DNA from: Bryobacteraceae bacterium
GTDB taxonomy: Bacteria; Acidobacteriota; Terriglobia; Bryobacterales; Bryobacteraceae
Assembly: GCA_030039005.1 (NCBI GenBank)
Contig: JASHQT010000525.1
Coordinates: 1-7,216, forward strand
Length of the DNA: 7,216 bases
Direction of reading: 5' to 3'
The position numbers and the translations under genes were made by a program. Shown here one piece after another: positions 4,896 through 7,216 of the stretch. The first letter of the stretch is position 1; each line of letters starts with the position of its first letter. The notes beneath the pieces are model-generated. The model was not told the origin of the DNA. It did not search any database and saw only the letters and a list, made by a program, of their open reading frames with translations.

Positions 4896-7216
4896 ATGAG
4901 ACGCTTCGCGGCTTTCCTAGGCTTGTTGTTCCCGTATCTTGCCTGCTGCACGGTGGCTTTCGCGCAATCCGCCGCCGGCAATGCCGGCACCATCCGAGGA
5001 ACTGTTTTGGACCCCTCCGGTGCCGCGATTATGGGCGCGACGGTAGAAATACAGAATCCGGTGTCCCAGTACAATCAGACCACCAAGACGGATAGCGAGG
5101 GCAATTTCCAGTTTTTCAACGTTCCCTTCAACAATTATCATGTCACCGCGAGTGCTGCCATGTTTCAGCCGGGCGTCCAGGATATCGACGTGCGGTCCAA
5201 CTTGCCCCTGAACATAAAATTCAACCTTGCGATCGGAACGGCGACACAAAGCGTGGAAGTAACCGCGGGAGCGGATTTGGTGGAGAGCGATCCGACAACC
5301 CACACCGACGTGGACCGGGCACTATTCGATAAACTGCCGCTCGAAAGTCAATCGTCTTCACTGAGCTCACTGGTGACGCTCGCCTCACCTGGCGTTTCGG
5401 CTGATTCGAATGGTCTTTTCCATGGACTCGGCGATCACGCCTCGAATTCCTTCTCCATTGACGGACAGCCGATTACCGACCAGCAAAGCAAAGTCTTCTC
5501 CAATCAGCTTCCCGTCGATGCCATCCAGTCCACGGAAGTAATTGAAGGAGCGCCGCCCGCCGAGTATGGCGGAAAAACCAGCTTGGTGATCGTTGCCACC
5601 ACCCGGTCTGGAATGGGGGTCACAACGCCGCACGGCGACATCACGGCCTCATACGGCACATTTGGCACCACCAATGACGGGTTCGATCTGTCATACGGGC
5701 AGGATAAATGGGGTAATTTTATCTCCGCCAACGGTCTGGATACCGGCCGTTTCCTGGATGGCCCGGAATTCCAGGTATTTCACGATCATGGCAACGAGCA
5801 GAACATATTCGATCGTGTCGATTTCAAGCCCAGCGACATCGACACGATCAACATCAACCTACAGTTCACCCGGTCCTGGTTCCAGACCCCTAATTCCTAT
5901 GACGCCGAGTTGGCAACCGCCTGGAATGGCGAGGTGGTCAATAACGGCGGTCTCGGCCCCAACGGTTTACCGGTTGGCTCCGCCGATCAGCGGTCGAAGG
6001 TCACAACATTTGACATTGCGCCCAACTGGACTCGTCTGATCAATCCCAAGACCGTGTTCACCTTCGGCGCATGGGTGCGGCAGGATCAATATGACTACTA
6101 TCCGAGCGCCAATCCTTTCGCCGATTTGACGCCGGATCCCGGCTTTGAGGGCGACGGGCAGAGCGCCAGCGTGGGTCAGTATCGCCGCTTGATGAACCTC
6201 GGCGTCCGGTCCAGCGTCTCCTATGTCACCGGCATTCACAACATCAAGATCGGCGCTCAGTATGAGCATACTTTGCTGACGGAAAGGGACACTCTTGGCC
6301 TGGTTGACCCTACCGGGAACGCGCCTTGTCTGAATGCCAACCTGACTCCGGATACGAATCCGCTGATCACCAACCCGTCCGATTGCGGTGGAACGGCAGT
6401 GCCGAACGTCGGCCAAGGGGTTTTCGCCAATGGAGATCCCGTGCCGGCGTTTAATCCGCTTCTTGCCTGTTACGATCTCACCAGAACGGCGCTGCTGCCT
6501 GCCTCCGACGGATGCTTGACCCCTTACAGCCAAGAATACACATATCGCGGCAATGCCGATATCCGGGAGTTCGCTTTCTACATTCAGGACGCCATCAACA
6601 TCAGGAACTGGACATTCAATGTGGGCCTGCGCATCGACCAATATGATGGCATCTCGAGTAACTGGCAGCCGGAGCCGCGCCTCGGTATTGCGTATAACAT
6701 CAAGCCCAGCAACACGGTGCTGCGTATCTCTTACGCCCGGACCATGGAAAGTCCTTTCAATGAAAACCTGGTATTGGCCAGTCTCGGCTGTACCAGCCCC
6801 GTGATCCAAGCCTTTCAGACGCTGGTTCCCGGCGGCGCCTGCGTCACCACATCGACGCTGACACCCGGGTTGCGCAACGAATTCCACGCGGGCCTTTCGC
6901 AGGCCTTCGGCAAATACCTGGTCATCGATGGTGAATACATCTGGAAGTACACCCACAATGCCTTCGACTTTAGCGTTCTGGCGAACACGCCGATCACATA
7001 TCCGATTGAGTGGGCCAGATCGAAAATTCCAGGATACGCAATCCGCCTCTCGATGCCCGCCTTCCATGGATTGTCGGCGTTTATGGTGACATCCAGTGTG
7101 GCGGCGCGCTTTTTCAGTCCCCAAGTCGCCGGGGTTGGCGCGACGCCGGTTGGGTTTGGCGTGTTCCGCATCGACCACGATGAAACCAACAATGCCACCG
7201 GCCACTTGCAGTATCA
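4896..7216 (+). CDS. TonB-dependent receptor with N-terminal carboxypeptidase-regulatory-like domain (3' end outside window)
   Basis: The frame opened by ATG at 4896 runs for 773 codons to the right edge without a stop. It is an outer-membrane beta-barrel protein that would import a large or scarce substrate using TonB-ExbB-ExbD energy. Residues 1-23 are a signal peptide (cleavage likely between AFA and Q24). Residues about 31-122 are a CarboxypepD_reg/Cna_B-like beta-sandwich (TIRGTVLDPSGAAIMGATVE, then DSEGNFQFFNVP). The plug follows, with FSIDGQPI (186-193) and VDAIQSTEVIEGAPPAEYGG (207-226). From about 240 on, alternating aromatic strands form the barrel, with conserved-looking pieces such as FAFYIQDAINIRNWTFNVGLRID and the PEPRLGIAY turn. 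The region is in one frame with no lesion. Acidobacterial receptors of this type are often 1000 residues or more, so several hundred bases of the gene may be missing. Substrate unknown. Six barrel cysteines form three evenly spaced pairs. Confidence 0.92.
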   Translation, partial: MRRFAAFLGLLFPYLACCTVAFAQSAAGNAGTIRGTVLDPSGAAIMGATVEIQNPVSQYNQTTKTDSEGNFQFFNVPFNNYHVTASAAMFQPGVQDIDVRSNLPLNIKFNLAIGTATQSVEVTAGADLVESDPTTHTDVDRALFDKLPLESQSSSLSSLVTLASPGVSADSNGLFHGLGDHASNSFSIDGQPITDQQSKVFSNQLPVDAIQSTEVIEGAPPAEYGGKTSLVIVATTRSGMGVTTPHGDITASYGTFGTTNDGFDLSYGQDKWGNFISANGLDTGRFLDGPEFQVFHDHGNEQNIFDRVDFKPSDIDTININLQFTRSWFQTPNSYDAELATAWNGEVVNNGGLGPNGLPVGSADQRSKVTTFDIAPNWTRLINPKTVFTFGAWVRQDQYDYYPSANPFADLTPDPGFEGDGQSASVGQYRRLMNLGVRSSVSYVTGIHNIKIGAQYEHTLLTERDTLGLVDPTGNAPCLNANLTPDTNPLITNPSDCGGTAVPNVGQGVFANGDPVPAFNPLLACYDLTRTALLPASDGCLTPYSQEYTYRGNADIREFAFYIQDAINIRNWTFNVGLRIDQYDGISSNWQPEPRLGIAYNIKPSNTVLRISYARTMESPFNENLVLASLGCTSPVIQAFQTLVPGGACVTTSTLTPGLRNEFHAGLSQAFGKYLVIDGEYIWKYTHNAFDFSVLANTPITYPIEWARSKIPGYAIRLSMPAFHGLSAFMVTSSVAARFFSPQVAGVGATPVGFGVFRIDHDETNNATGHLQY

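Noticed and set aside
5967..7205. 412-codon open frame on the minus strand inside the receptor gene
   Set aside because: It is entirely antisense to a coherent receptor reading frame. Its translation is rich in Arg, Gly and His with no domain or signal sequence, as expected for a shadow frame in GC-rich coding DNA.

Overview
The window looks like chromosomal DNA of a GC-rich Gram-negative bacterium, most likely an acidobacterium. This is an inference from gene content: a TonB-dependent receptor with an N-terminal carboxypeptidase-regulatory-like domain, a LytS-type kinase with an acidobacterial-looking membrane sensor, and a secreted orphan protein of a kind I associate with that phylum. There are no RNA genes, insertion sequences, CRISPR arrays or phage genes that I can see.

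Layout. Three genes lie on the minus strand in the left part (1-1826). Read in their own direction they are a secreted protein of unknown function (1826 to 1152), a TSUP/TauE-SafE family membrane permease (1056 to 220) and, 10 bases later, a DUF1634 membrane protein that runs off the left edge (209 to 1). A 201-base divergent control region (1827-2027) separates them from the plus-strand genes. Those are a LytS/YpdA-type histidine kinase (2028-3890), a LytTR response regulator starting 5 bases after it (3896-4780) and, after a 115-base gap, a large TonB-dependent receptor (4896 to the right edge, open).

How the genes work together. The kinase and regulator form an evident two-component system: the kinase has the NPHFLFN phospho-acceptor motif and the regulator has Asp, Thr and Lys receiver residues plus a LytTR DNA-binding domain. 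The receptor immediately downstream is a plausible target. The gap holds one 9-base match to the published degenerate LytTR binding consensus, but such a match has roughly a one-in-ten chance of occurring at random in a gap this size. The permease and DUF1634 gene form a recognisable two-gene transport unit. No link between it and the two-component system is visible beyond proximity.

Novelty. I see no clearly new defence or mobile system. The items most worth following are the possible regulatory link between the LytTR system and the receptor, the receptor's three evenly spaced cysteine pairs, the short repeats in the divergent region and beside the permease ribosome binding site, and the unexplained secreted family divergent from the kinase.
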